Shown here: positions 1 to 7,842 of the stretch, piece after piece
Layout: every line of letters starts with the position of its first letter
Position numbering within the stretch: the stretch's first letter is position 1
Source: Desulfobacteraceae bacterium
GTDB lineage: Bacteria; Desulfobacterota; Desulfobacteria; Desulfobacterales; JAABRJ01
NCBI GenBank assembly: GCA_022340425.1
Contig: JAJDNY010000131.1
Span: 1 to 33,789, forward strand
Direction: 5' to 3'
Length of the DNA stretch: 33,789 nucleotides
Translations under genes and position numbers: made by a program
The notes under the pieces: model-generated
Told to the model about the DNA's origin: nothing
What the model saw: the letters and a program-made list of their open reading frames with translations, nothing else
Database searches by the model: none

Positions 1-2
1 AG

Positions 3-1172
3 GCGCTGATTTTCGAGGCCCTGATGACCATGATGCAGCACAACATCAAACATCTGGCGGTCGCCGACACCGAGGGCCGGGTGGTGGGCCTGGTCACCAA
101 CCGGGATCTTCTGACGGCCCAGGGCCAGTCGCCCTTTTTCCTGATCCGCGAAATCATGGCGGCCGACACCGTCGAGGCCGTCTTCGACATGCACGGGCGG
201 CTGCCCCGCCTGATCCAGAGCCTGATCAACAGCGGCGCCAAGGCGATGAACATCACACGCTTTATCACCACCATCTCCGACGCCATCACCAAGCGGATCA
301 TCGAGTTTGCCCTGGAAAAGTGCGGCCCGCCACCGGTCCCCTTCGTCTTCATGATCCTGGGCAGCGAAGGCCGCCAGGAGCAGACCCTGAAAACCGATCA
401 GGACAACGCCATCGTCTACGAGGACGTGGCCGCGGAGCAGGAGGCCGAGACCCAGGCCTATTTCCTCAAACTGGCCAAAAACATCTGCACCTGGCTCGAC
501 AAGGCCGGCTACGCCTTCTGCGAGGGCAACGTCATGGCCCAAAACCCCCAGTGGTGCGGCAGCCTGACCAAGTGGAAAAACTATTTCAGCTCCTGGATTC
601 ACGCCGCCGAGCCCGAAGACCTGCTCCAGGCCAGCATATTTTTCGATTTCCGGGGCGCCTACGGCGAGATGCGCCTGATCGACGAACTGCGGCAGTTTCT
701 CTTCGAGTCCCTGGCCGGCTGGTCCGGTTTTTTCCGCCACCTCACCGAGAACGCGCTTTACTTCAAACCGCCGCTGGGCTTCTTCCGCAACTTCGTGGTG
801 GCCTCCAAGGGCGAGCACCGCAACACCTTCGACATCAAAAGCGCCATGATGCCGATCGTGGACTTTGCCCGGATCTACGCCCTCAAAAACAGCCTGGAGG
901 AAACCAATACCCTGGAGCGGCTGCACCAGTTGTATCTCAAGAAAAAACTCAGCTGGCAGGAGTACAACGATCTGGATCAGGGCTACAGCTTCATGATGCA
1001 GCTGCGGTTCGTGCGCCAGATCGAAAGCGTGGTCGAGGAAAACGCCAAGCCCGACAATTACATCAACCCCAAAAAGCTCTCGCGCATCGAACAGACCATG
1101 TTGAAGGAGATCTTCAAGCGCATCGAAAAGTTCCAGACCAAGCTGAGCGTGGAGTTCACCGGGTTGCCGTGA
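3..1172 (+). CDS. CBS domain / DUF294 putative nucleotidyltransferase (5' end outside window)
   Basis: The frame is open to the left edge, so the N-terminus lies outside; 389 residues are visible. The first ~45 residues are the end of a CBS domain (reads LAVADTEGRVVGLVTNRDLL). From about residue 120 the motif GSEGRQEQTLKTDQDNAIVY is the signature of the DUF294 nucleotidyltransferase-like domain, related to the GlnD uridylyltransferase fold with its GS and paired Asp residues. The remaining helical part matches the DUF294 C-terminal substrate-binding-like region. Family members usually carry a cyclic-nucleotide-binding domain followed by two CBS domains at the N-terminus, and are thought to be signalling proteins sensing adenine nucleotides. 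The substrate is unknown. A universal stress protein gene follows 36 bases downstream and may be co-transcribed. Confidence 0.88.
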   Translation, partial: ALIFEALMTMMQHNIKHLAVADTEGRVVGLVTNRDLLTAQGQSPFFLIREIMAADTVEAVFDMHGRLPRLIQSLINSGAKAMNITRFITTISDAITKRIIEFALEKCGPPPVPFVFMILGSEGRQEQTLKTDQDNAIVYEDVAAEQEAETQAYFLKLAKNICTWLDKAGYAFCEGNVMAQNPQWCGSLTKWKNYFSSWIHAAEPEDLLQASIFFDFRGAYGEMRLIDELRQFLFESLAGWSGFFRHLTENALYFKPPLGFFRNFVVASKGEHRNTFDIKSAMMPIVDFARIYALKNSLEETNTLERLHQLYLKKKLSWQEYNDLDQGYSFMMQLRFVRQIESVVEENAKPDNYINPKKLSRIEQTMLKEIFKRIEKFQTKLSVEFTGLP

Positions 1173-1208
1173 CCGCGACCCTGACCATTGGCGTGTGAGG
1201 AGAAAATC

Positions 1209-1670
1209 ATGTCGATCACCAAACTGGCCTGCTGCATCGATTTTTCCGAAAATTCCGAAGCCGCCTTCAAATTCGCCCTGGAATTGGCGGAAAAGTACCG
1301 CGCCAAACTCTTTCTGCTGCATGTCCTGCCGCCGGTGGTCAACCCCGCCCTGACCGGTTCGGAATGGGCCGTTCCGGACCAGCCGGTGGACGCGCTGATA
1401 ACGAGGCTCCAGGAGCAGATGGAAAAGGACTTCGGCAGCCGCGTCGGCAGCCGCACGCCTTACGAGATCGTGGTTCTCGACGGGCACGTGTCCACCGAGA
1501 TCGTGCGCTACCTCGGCGCAAACGCCTTGGACCTGGTGGTGGTGGGATCCTACGGGCTCTCGGGGATGGGGCTGGTGGTTTTCGGCAGCGTGGCCAAACG
1601 GGTGGCCGAGAAGGCGCCCTGTTCGGTGGTCATCGTGCGGCCCCCGCAGCCGGCCGCGGCAGGGTCGTAG
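1209..1670 (+). CDS. Universal stress protein, UspA family
   Basis: A 153-residue single Usp domain, the normal family length. The N-terminus (ITKLACCIDFSENSEAAFKFA) is the usual first beta strand and helix. The C-terminal part contains GSYGLSGMGLVVFGS, which fits the ATP-binding pattern G-2x-G-9x-G-S, so this is probably an ATP-binding type. I chose ATG 1209 because GAGGAG (1197-1202) sits at good spacing; an in-frame TTG at 1188 has no ribosome site. It acts in the cytoplasm in stress tolerance; the specific partner is unknown. The gene follows the CBS/DUF294 gene closely and converges on the DHH gene, whose stop lies 24 bases away. The gap holds a GC-rich C-run/G-run hairpin without a T tract. 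Confidence 0.9.
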   Translation: MSITKLACCIDFSENSEAAFKFALELAEKYRAKLFLLHVLPPVVNPALTGSEWAVPDQPVDALITRLQEQMEKDFGSRVGSRTPYEIVVLDGHVSTEIVRYLGANALDLVVVGSYGLSGMGLVVFGSVAKRVAEKAPCSVVIVRPPQPAAAGS

Positions 1671-1694
1671 GCCGCCCCCAGGCGTCCGGGGGGC

Positions 1695-2627
1695 TCAGCC
1701 GTCGCGGGTGATGACTGCGGTCAATTCCTGCAGGACCTCCTCGGCGCGTTGGTCGTCCACCTGGCAGGTGCCCACCGCTTCGTGGCCGCCGCCGCCGTAG
1801 TCCAGCATCAGGGCCCCGACGTTGGTTTTGGCGGTCCGGTTGAAGATCGACTTGCCCACCGCAAACACGGTTTTGCCCGCCAGCGGGCCGGTGATGGCGC
1901 GGATGGAGATGTTGCACTGGGGGTATAGGGCATAGAGCAGGAAGCGGTTGCCCGGATAGATGGGGTCCACCTTCCGCAGGTCGAGGAGCACCAGGTTTTT
2001 GTCGACCCGCGCGTGGTCTTGCAGCTGGGCCTTGAAAGGCGCCTCGTAGCTGAAATAGGTTTCCACCCGCTCGCGCACGTCGGGCAACTGCATGATTTCC
2101 TCGATGGAGAGGCGGCCGCAGTAGCCGATCAGGTCGCGCATCAGCTGGTCATGGGAGATCCTGAAATCCTTGAAACGCCCCAGGCCGGTACGGCCGTCCA
2201 TGATGAAGCTCAGCAGCGCCCATTCCCGGGGGTGGAGCACCTCCTCCAGGGTGAAGCTTCCCGAATCGGCCCGGTCCACGGCGGCCATCATGGCCTCGAA
2301 GGATTTCGGGAAGCGCTGGAAGCCCCCGAAATGGTTGAAGACCACGCGGGCGGCGGACGGCGCCTGGGGGTCGATCACGTGATCGCAGCGCCTGGGGCTG
2401 CGCAGGGTTTCCGAAAGATGGTGGTCGATGCAGAGATGGGCCCCGGGCGCGTAGGGCAGGTTGGTGATGATGTCGTTGGGTCCGACCGCTATCTTGCGGT
2501 CCTGCATGTCCTTGGGGTGGGCGAAAAGGATCTCGTCGGCCAGCCCCAAATGACGGATCAGCGTCGCGCAGACCAGACCATCCATGTCGCTGCGGGTGAT
2601 CAAACGATACTTTCGGCTCTCGCTCAT
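1695..2627 (-). CDS. DHH/DHHA1 family phosphoesterase (exopolyphosphatase-like)
   Basis: A 310-residue protein. Near the N-terminus SDMDGLVCATL (residues 13-23) is the first DHH metal site, CIDHHLSE (66-73) contains the eponymous Asp-His-His, and GGGGHEAVGT (278-287) is the DHHA1 glycine-rich substrate motif. The family includes NrnA oligoribonuclease/pAp phosphatases, RecJ and exopolyphosphatases. The substrate cannot be told from the sequence, though close relatives are often labelled exopolyphosphatase-related. I chose ATG 2627 because a perfect sigma70 promoter lies at 2704-2732, so the longer open frame reaching back to 2927 is mostly upstream of the start of transcription. The gene is divergent from the HAD phosphatase and convergent with the Usp gene. 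Confidence 0.88.
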   Translation of the reverse strand: MSESRKYRLITRSDMDGLVCATLIRHLGLADEILFAHPKDMQDRKIAVGPNDIITNLPYAPGAHLCIDHHLSETLRSPRRCDHVIDPQAPSAARVVFNHFGGFQRFPKSFEAMMAAVDRADSGSFTLEEVLHPREWALLSFIMDGRTGLGRFKDFRISHDQLMRDLIGYCGRLSIEEIMQLPDVRERVETYFSYEAPFKAQLQDHARVDKNLVLLDLRKVDPIYPGNRFLLYALYPQCNISIRAITGPLAGKTVFAVGKSIFNRTAKTNVGALMLDYGGGGHEAVGTCQVDDQRAEEVLQELTAVITRDG

Positions 2628-2703
2628 CGTCTTTTTCCAATTCCAACCCCAAAGGGGCCCGGAAGACGGCAGGTTGGCGATCGGCTTGGCTCCAAAAAAA
2701 ATC

Positions 2704-2732
2704 ATTATAGCCGGGGGGCCATCGCCTGTCAA
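2704..2732 (-). promoter_or_regulatory. Perfect consensus sigma70 promoter for the DHH gene
   Basis: Read on the minus strand: TTGACA (2732-2727), a 17-base spacer, then TATAAT (2709-2704). Both hexamers and the spacing match the housekeeping consensus exactly. Transcription would start near 2697, giving a leader of about 70 bases before ATG 2627. Confidence 0.8.
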
Positions 2733-2816
2733 AATCAAATTTGGCCCCAAAGCCGCCAATCGGCCCAAGTCGGGCCGGCCGACCAGCGGTCGGCCGTTTT
2801 CTGAGGACAGGCCAAA

Positions 2817-3467
2817 GTGGATTTCAAGGCGGTTCTTTTCGATCTGGACGGGACACTGCTCGACACCCTCGCGGATATCGCCGATTGCAGCAATGCCGTC
2901 CTGCAAAGCTTCGGGCAACCCGCCCACTCGTTGGCGGCCTACCGGCAGTTCGTCGGCGACGGGGTTGAAGCCCTGGCGCGGCGGGCGCTACCCGAAAGCC
3001 ATCGCACCCCGGAGGCCGTTTCAGCCTGCGCGGCCGAGATTTCGGCCGCTTTTCTGCGCCACGGCGCTCGCAAGGCCCAGCCCTACGAGGGGATTCCGGA
3101 ACTCCTGGCACGGTTCAGCGCCCGGGGGCTTGCGATGGCGATCCTGACCAACAAACCCCAGGCGTCCGCCCGCCTGATAGTCTCCCAGCGGCTGGCGCAG
3201 TGGCCTTTCGCCCTGGTTCGCGGCGCCCGTGACGGCGTCCCCAAAAAGCCCGACCCCAGCGCCGCGCTGGCGATTGCCGATCGGCTGAAGATCCCCCCGC
3301 GCCGCTTCCTCTATCTCGGCGACACCGCCATTGACATGCAGACCGCCCGCAGCGCCGGGATGTTCGCGCTGGGGGTGCTGTGGGGGTTTCGCGCCGCCCC
3401 GGAGCTGATCGCCGGCGGGGCCCACATGCTGGTGCATCACCCGGCCGATCTGCTGGCCTGGCTCTGA
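2817..3467 (+). CDS. HAD-superfamily phosphatase, phosphoglycolate phosphatase-like
   Basis: 216 residues with all four HAD motifs: FDLDGT (nucleophile D9, acid D11), ILTNK (motif II Thr), KKPDPSA (motif III Lys) and LGDTAIDM (motif IV, first Asp near 169). The cap between motifs I and II is the helical C1 type of the Gph/PGMB branch. Family members dephosphorylate small phosphorylated metabolites in the cytoplasm, and 2-phosphoglycolate is the usual guess. The start is GTG 2817, preceded by GAGGAC (2803-2808). An ATG-started threonine ammonia-lyase follows after 13 bases, so the two are probably co-transcribed. Confidence 0.87.
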   Translation: MDFKAVLFDLDGTLLDTLADIADCSNAVLQSFGQPAHSLAAYRQFVGDGVEALARRALPESHRTPEAVSACAAEISAAFLRHGARKAQPYEGIPELLARFSARGLAMAILTNKPQASARLIVSQRLAQWPFALVRGARDGVPKKPDPSAALAIADRLKIPPRRFLYLGDTAIDMQTARSAGMFALGVLWGFRAAPELIAGGAHMLVHHPADLLAWL

Positions 3468-3480
3468 AAAGGTTTTGGCG

Positions 3481-4713
3481 ATGCTGCCCCTTGAATCCAT
3501 CCGAAAGGCCGCAAAAGGCATCGGGGACCGCATCATCCGCACGCCCCTGGTGTTTTCGCCCTCCCTCAGCCGCATGTTCGACATCGCGGTCTATCTCAAG
3601 CTGGAGAATCTCCAGAAAACCGGGTCCTTCAAGATTCGCGGTGCCACCCACAAGCTGATGGCCTTCCGGGACCGGATCGGCCCGGAAGGGGTGGTGGCCG
3701 CCTCGGCGGGCAATCACGCCCAGGGGGTGGCCCTGGCCGCCCGCCTGGCGGGCGTTCCGGCCACCATCGTGATGCCCGAGTGGGCCAGCATCACCAAGCA
3801 GGAGGCCACCCGGGCCTACGGGGGCGAGGTGATCATCCATGGTCAGACCATCGAAGCCTGTCTCGAGCACGCCCGGGAGTTGGCGGCCCAGGGCCGAACC
3901 TTCATTCACCCCTTCAACGACGCCGAGGTGATCACCGGCCAGGGCACCCTGGCGCTGGAAATTTTTGAAGACTTGCCGGCACCCGACCTGATCCTGGTGC
4001 CGGTCGGCGGCGGCGGCCTGATCGCGGGCATCAGTGCGGTGGCTGCCGCCCTCCAGCCCAAAACCCGCATCGTCGGCGTTCAGGCCGCGGCCTGTCCTTC
4101 GGCCTTCGAAGCCTGGCGCCAGAACCGGGTGGTGCGCGTCGCGGCAAGCCCCTCCATCGCCGACGGTATCAACGTCAAGGAGGTGGGCGAACTGACCTTC
4201 CGGATGATGCGCCAGGGTCTAGGGGAGGTGGTCCTGGTGGACGAGGAGCAGATCGCCGCGGCCATCCTGATGCTGCTGGAAATGAAAAAGACCCTGGCCG
4301 AAGGCGCGGGCGCCGTCCCCCTGGCGGCCCTCCTGGGCGGCGCCGTCCGCCCGCCCAAGGACAGTCGGGTGGTCCTGGTGATCAGCGGCGGCAACCTCGA
4401 CAGCCCGCTTCTGGGGCGCATCATCGCCCAGGGGCTGATCAAGCATGGTCGGGTCATGCGGCTTTGCGTGCGGCTCAAGGATGTCCCGGGATCCCTGGCC
4501 CGCCTACTTTCCGCCGTGTCGCGGCTGCAGGCCAATGTGCTGCACATTCGCCACGAGCGCAACGCCCCTGATCTCCCCATTTTTGTCACGCGCGTAGAAC
4601 TTGAGCTTGAAACCCGGGGTCCCGCGCACGTGGCCCAGATCGCCGCGCGCCTGCGCGAGGAGGGCTATGATCTAGAGGGGGCCGCGGCCGGGGCCGGCGG
4701 TGCGCCCGGATGA
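3481..4713 (+). CDS. Threonine ammonia-lyase (threonine dehydratase) with C-terminal ACT domain
   Basis: 410 residues, the length of the short biosynthetic/catabolic threonine dehydratases. LENLQKTGSFKIRGA carries the PLP-binding lysine (K51), and VGGGGLIAG (about 175-183) is the glycine loop that holds the PLP phosphate. The last ~90 residues (RVMRLCVRLKDVPGSLARL onward) form a single ACT domain, the typical arrangement in allosterically regulated enzymes of this class. It converts L-threonine (and serine) to 2-oxobutyrate and ammonia, feeding isoleucine synthesis. I chose ATG 3481 with AAAAGG (3468-3473) upstream; the in-frame TTG 3475 lies too close to that site. ilvA or tdcB cannot be assigned with certainty. 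Confidence 0.92.
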   Translation: MLPLESIRKAAKGIGDRIIRTPLVFSPSLSRMFDIAVYLKLENLQKTGSFKIRGATHKLMAFRDRIGPEGVVAASAGNHAQGVALAARLAGVPATIVMPEWASITKQEATRAYGGEVIIHGQTIEACLEHARELAAQGRTFIHPFNDAEVITGQGTLALEIFEDLPAPDLILVPVGGGGLIAGISAVAAALQPKTRIVGVQAAACPSAFEAWRQNRVVRVAASPSIADGINVKEVGELTFRMMRQGLGEVVLVDEEQIAAAILMLLEMKKTLAEGAGAVPLAALLGGAVRPPKDSRVVLVISGGNLDSPLLGRIIAQGLIKHGRVMRLCVRLKDVPGSLARLLSAVSRLQANVLHIRHERNAPDLPIFVTRVELELETRGPAHVAQIAARLREEGYDLEGAAAGAGGAPG

Positions 4714-4735
4714 TGGGGATTCGCGGGTGACCGCG

Positions 4736-5956
4736 TCAGAGAGCGTCTGAGTGGGCCAGTTCCTGGCGGTTGATGGCGATCTGCCCCGAGGGGTGCACCA
4801 GGTCGTGGGCGGTTTGCTGGAAGGGCAGGTAGACCAGCAGCCTGTCAGCAGCCGAGACGCGCAGCGCCGGCGGCCACGGCGCCACCCATCCCGGCAGCCC
4901 CGCCAGACGGTTGGCCAGGTGGATCGGAAGGCTTTCGACGGCCTCGCCGGCGGGCAGGCTGACCGGTTGACAGGCACCGGCGGGCGCCCCGTCCGCCAGG
5001 TCCTCCCGGGGCGGGACGAAGGTCAGCTGACCGGTCAGGCGCAGGAAGGTTTTGGGGCGCAGTTTGAAGGCCGGTACCCAAACCTGCAGCCGGTACCCGT
5101 TTTCCGACGGGCCAGCGGGATCGGCTGGCAAAGCGCCCAGGATCTCCGCGAGGCTCGGCGCAAGGCCCCGGATGTCGGCTGCGATCCGCCAGAAGGGCAG
5201 ATGCCGGCCGCCCGCCGCACCGGCCGGGTGGGCGCAGGCGACGTTTGCCAGCCCCGCTGGGCCCGGCTGCCACACCCTGCGGCAGCCGCGGCAGACCAGC
5301 GCCGCCGAGGCCCTGGCGCCTTCCAGATCCCAGCCGCATGCGGGGCAAACGGCCGCAAGGAAATCGACCCCGCCCTGGGGCGGCCCCCCGGGAAGTTCGC
5401 CCGTTCCTAAATTTTGCGCGAGACCGCCGCCCACCGACCGGTCCAGCACCCCGTCGATCAGTTTTTGGCCGATATAAAACGGCGCATAGATCAGACTGAC
5501 GCTCTCGCCGATCTGGGCATCGAGGGGACTTTGGCGGCAGCCCCGGCGCTCGGTGGAAAGCCCCGTGGCCTCTTCCAGCGGGAGACTCGGCCGGACGAAA
5601 TGCCCCGGGGTTTCCGGCAGAACGAAGCGCAGGCGAAGCGCCTGGGGGCGGAAGCCCAGCGAAACCGGAAACCCGGGGTGGGGGTGCGCCTGACGGCTGA
5701 TATCCACCAGGCGGTGCGCAACCCCGGCCGGCCCGGCCGAGAACAGCATGCCCTTGAAGCGCCAATAGGGGAAATACAACAGGCCCTCGCGGGCGGGGGA
5801 CCCTAGCGGCAGCCGGTAGTGGAAAAATTTCCGCGGCCGCAGGCAAACGCTAACCCGGCAATAGGCGCAGGTAAACATCCGGTCGGTTTCGGCCAGCAGC
5901 GCCGGCGCCCCGCACTGGGGGCATTGGTGGCTGATCTGGAGGTTAGAGCCTTTCAC
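4736..5956 (-). CDS. Zinc-ribbon protein of unknown function, partner of the SPFH gene
   Basis: 406 residues from GTG 5956, which overlaps the end of the SPFH gene by 14 bases; the longer frame upstream is only the shadow of that gene. The N-terminus has a zinc ribbon (C12-x2-C15, C30-x2-C33) and a second one lies near residues 200-222 (CPACG ... CRGC). Between and after them are mixed hydrophobic and polar segments without an obvious membrane helix. I do not recognise the family. The overlap with an SPFH gene that also ends in zinc ribbons argues for coupled translation and a shared complex. Bacillus ydjI (SPFH plus zinc ribbon) and its neighbour ydjG offer a loose parallel. The start lacks a clear ribosome site, which fits coupling. 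Confidence 0.72.
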   Translation of the reverse strand: MKGSNLQISHQCPQCGAPALLAETDRMFTCAYCRVSVCLRPRKFFHYRLPLGSPAREGLLYFPYWRFKGMLFSAGPAGVAHRLVDISRQAHPHPGFPVSLGFRPQALRLRFVLPETPGHFVRPSLPLEEATGLSTERRGCRQSPLDAQIGESVSLIYAPFYIGQKLIDGVLDRSVGGGLAQNLGTGELPGGPPQGGVDFLAAVCPACGWDLEGARASAALVCRGCRRVWQPGPAGLANVACAHPAGAAGGRHLPFWRIAADIRGLAPSLAEILGALPADPAGPSENGYRLQVWVPAFKLRPKTFLRLTGQLTFVPPREDLADGAPAGACQPVSLPAGEAVESLPIHLANRLAGLPGWVAPWPPALRVSAADRLLVYLPFQQTAHDLVHPSGQIAINRQELAHSDAL

Positions 5957-7070
5957 CGCACTGGTTGCAGAAGCGGGCGTCGTTGAGGTTTTCGGCCTGG
6001 CAGGCGGGGCAAACCGCGGGGGCGGCCTTGGCAGCCGCCGGGCCGCCGCAGCGGGGGCAGAAGCGGGCGTTGGGCGGGAGATTCTTGCCGCAGGCGCTGC
6101 ACTGGGCGAACACGATTTGCTGGTGGCCGCAGTGGGGGCAGAACTTGGCATCGCCCGCGATCCGGCGCCCGCAGTCAGGGCAGGTCTGGGCAAAGTCGCC
6201 GTCTGGGTCGGACGGGGCGGCACCCTCCTGGAAATAGCGGGAGAACATCGCCGGCAGCATCAACCCCATGCCCAGGCCCATGCCGCCTTCGGCGCCGCCG
6301 CCCGAGGCGGCCGCCTTTTCCATGGCCATGGCCGCCTTCATCTTGATCAGCTTGTCCATGTCCCCGAAGACCCCCAGGCGGCTGCGGTCGTCGATGGCCT
6401 GCTGGACCTCGGGCGGCGGCGTGATGGCGTTGATGTAGAGCTGGGTGAGTTTCAGGCCGAAGTGCGCGAAATCGGCCTCCAGGCGCCGGGCGAGCCCCCG
6501 GGAGGTCTCGTCGTAGCGTGCGGGCAGATCGAAAATGGTGCCGAGGGTCTCCCCGATATAGTCGTTGAAGCGTGAAACCACCACCTGGTTGAGGTACGCG
6601 TCGATCTCCGCGGTGGTGAACATCCCCTGGGTGCCCACCAGGGTGTTGATGAAGAGCACCGGCTGGACCACCTGCAGGTTGAACACACCGTAGGCCCGCA
6701 GCCGCACCAGCCCCAGCTCCCGGTCCTTGAAGGCCACCGGGTCCCGGGTGCCCCATGTCAGATTGGTGAAAACCTTGAGATTGACAAAATAGACTTCGGC
6801 CCGCAGCGGGCTGGAGAGGCCCCAGGGAATGCTGGCGATTTTGGTCAGCAGGGGCAGGTTGGCGGTTTTGAGGGTGTGGCGCCCGGGGCCGAAGGCGTCC
6901 ACCGCCTTGCCCTGGTAGAAGAAGACCGCCGCCTGATTCTCACGGACGGTCAGTTGGGCGCCGTACTTGATCTCCCCCGAGCCGCTCTCCGGCAAACGGT
7001 GAACCAGCGCCTGGCCACTGTTGTCGAACCATTCGAGAACTTCCAGAAAAAAAAGGTTGTTGCTGCCCAT
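5943..7070 (-). CDS. SPFH domain protein with three C-terminal zinc ribbons (YdjI-like)
   Basis: 375 residues. Residues ~15-250 form the SPFH/band-7 region (GEIKYGAQLTVRENQAAVFF, then a long core ending in an amphipathic segment), as in the 'virion core protein-like' YdjI family. A glycine/methionine-rich linker follows, then from ~297 three consecutive CxxC-x(n)-CxxC pairs (CPDCG/CPHCG, CSACG/CPRCG, CPACQ/CNQCG). The family is membrane-associated by analogy with flotillins and is linked in Bacillus to membrane-stress proteins; the exact role is unknown. I chose ATG 7070 because GGGAGG lies 9 bases upstream. The zinc-ribbon gene overlaps its 3' end. Confidence 0.87.
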   Translation of the reverse strand: MGSNNLFFLEVLEWFDNSGQALVHRLPESGSGEIKYGAQLTVRENQAAVFFYQGKAVDAFGPGRHTLKTANLPLLTKIASIPWGLSSPLRAEVYFVNLKVFTNLTWGTRDPVAFKDRELGLVRLRAYGVFNLQVVQPVLFINTLVGTQGMFTTAEIDAYLNQVVVSRFNDYIGETLGTIFDLPARYDETSRGLARRLEADFAHFGLKLTQLYINAITPPPEVQQAIDDRSRLGVFGDMDKLIKMKAAMAMEKAAASGGGAEGGMGLGMGLMLPAMFSRYFQEGAAPSDPDGDFAQTCPDCGRRIAGDAKFCPHCGHQQIVFAQCSACGKNLPPNARFCPRCGGPAAAKAAPAVCPACQAENLNDARFCNQCGERL

Positions 7071-7124
7071 GGAAGCGCGCCTCCCTCTGGCCGGGGGTTG
7101 AGGGCCGGTTTCAGCCACCCGGGG

Positions 7125-7193
7125 GGCGGCCGATTTCTTTCATTTCGGCCGCCGGCAGGAGAACTTGAGGCCGGCGCAGGCCTCGCCGGCCTC
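7125..7193. repeat. Two strong GC hairpins in the divergent region
   Basis: Two perfect hairpins stand side by side: a 9-bp stem at 7125-7133/7145-7153 (GGCGGCCGA with TCGGCCGCC), and a 10-bp stem at 7167-7176/7184-7193 (GAGGCCGGCG with CGCCGGCCTC) closed by a 7-base loop. Neither has a T tract in either direction, so they are not simple terminators. They lie in the leader of the SPFH gene and upstream of the promoter for the plus-strand gene. Confidence 0.5.
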
Positions 7194-7207
7194 CCGGTGA
7201 AAAAGGT

Positions 7208-7236
7208 TTGGAAAGGGGTGCTTTTTGGACTATAGA
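7208..7236 (+). promoter_or_regulatory. Candidate sigma70 promoter for the B12-fold gene
   Basis: TTGGAA (7208-7213), a 17-base spacer and TATAGA (7231-7236). Each hexamer matches consensus at four of six positions. It lies 85 bases before ATG 7321, in the only AT-richer part of this divergent region. Confidence 0.42.
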
Positions 7237-7320
7237 GCAGTCGGCCGGCGCGCCCACGGCCCCGGAGATGACGCCGGGTAGTGACAAGTGGGTATTGAAA
7301 CCAGCGACCCGAGAGGACCG

Positions 7321-7827
7321 ATGACACCGCAGAGACTGTTACGCCGCAAACTGGAGCGGCTGCTGCAAGACTGGCAAAATCAGGGCATGCCCGGGCGGCA
7401 CACCCTGCACGAGCAGGCGCGCGCCTTGGCGGCCTGGAAGAGCGCCAACCAGATCCACAGCCTGTGGGACGACGTGCGCCGGATGGCCACCGCCACCCTG
7501 GACGACGGCTGGGGCCACGGCCTGCAGACCATCGAGACCTACGCCGCCCTGGCGGGGCTGGAGGTTCATGCGCTGGGGCTGGAGCAGTCGCCCGAGCACA
7601 TCATCGCCGCCTGCCGGCGTTTGCGGCCGCAGATTCTCGGGCTGACTGTGCTGCAGTTCGACAGCGAGGAGAATCTCGCGCTGGTTTGCCGCAGCCTTCC
7701 CGCTGAAACCCGGACCGTGGTGGGTGGGCCGATTTTTCGGGCGGACCCGGAGCTGGCCGAACGGGCCGGGGTGGATTACGTGGCGCGCCATGTGGGCGAT
7801 TTTTTGCAGTATCTGTTGGCCTGGTAG
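7321..7827 (+). CDS. B12-binding-domain-like protein (degenerate cobalamin fold)
   Basis: 168 residues. After a helical N-terminus (~55 residues) comes a Rossmann-like segment with the pattern of B12-binding modules: a strand/loop containing DDGWGHGLQT, 'IETYAALAGLEVHALG', 'RRLRPQILGLTVLQFDSEENL', 'TVVGGPIF' and a final 'GVDYVARHVGDFLQ'. The order matches corrinoid-protein domains (MtbC1 type), but the His-on motif DxHxxG is not intact, so cobalamin may bind base-on or not at all. I chose ATG 7321, with GAGAGGA upstream, over GTG 7288. An EamA transporter follows after 15 bases, probably in the same transcript. The function is unknown; a regulatory or carrier role is possible. Confidence 0.7.
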   Translation: MTPQRLLRRKLERLLQDWQNQGMPGRHTLHEQARALAAWKSANQIHSLWDDVRRMATATLDDGWGHGLQTIETYAALAGLEVHALGLEQSPEHIIAACRRLRPQILGLTVLQFDSEENLALVCRSLPAETRTVVGGPIFRADPELAERAGVDYVARHVGDFLQYLLAW

Positions 7828-7842
7828 CGGGGAGCGGCCGCC

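Noticed and set aside
2628-2927. N-terminal extension of the DHH gene by 100 codons
   Set aside because: It runs through a perfect promoter and over the start of the divergent HAD gene, and its residues look random.
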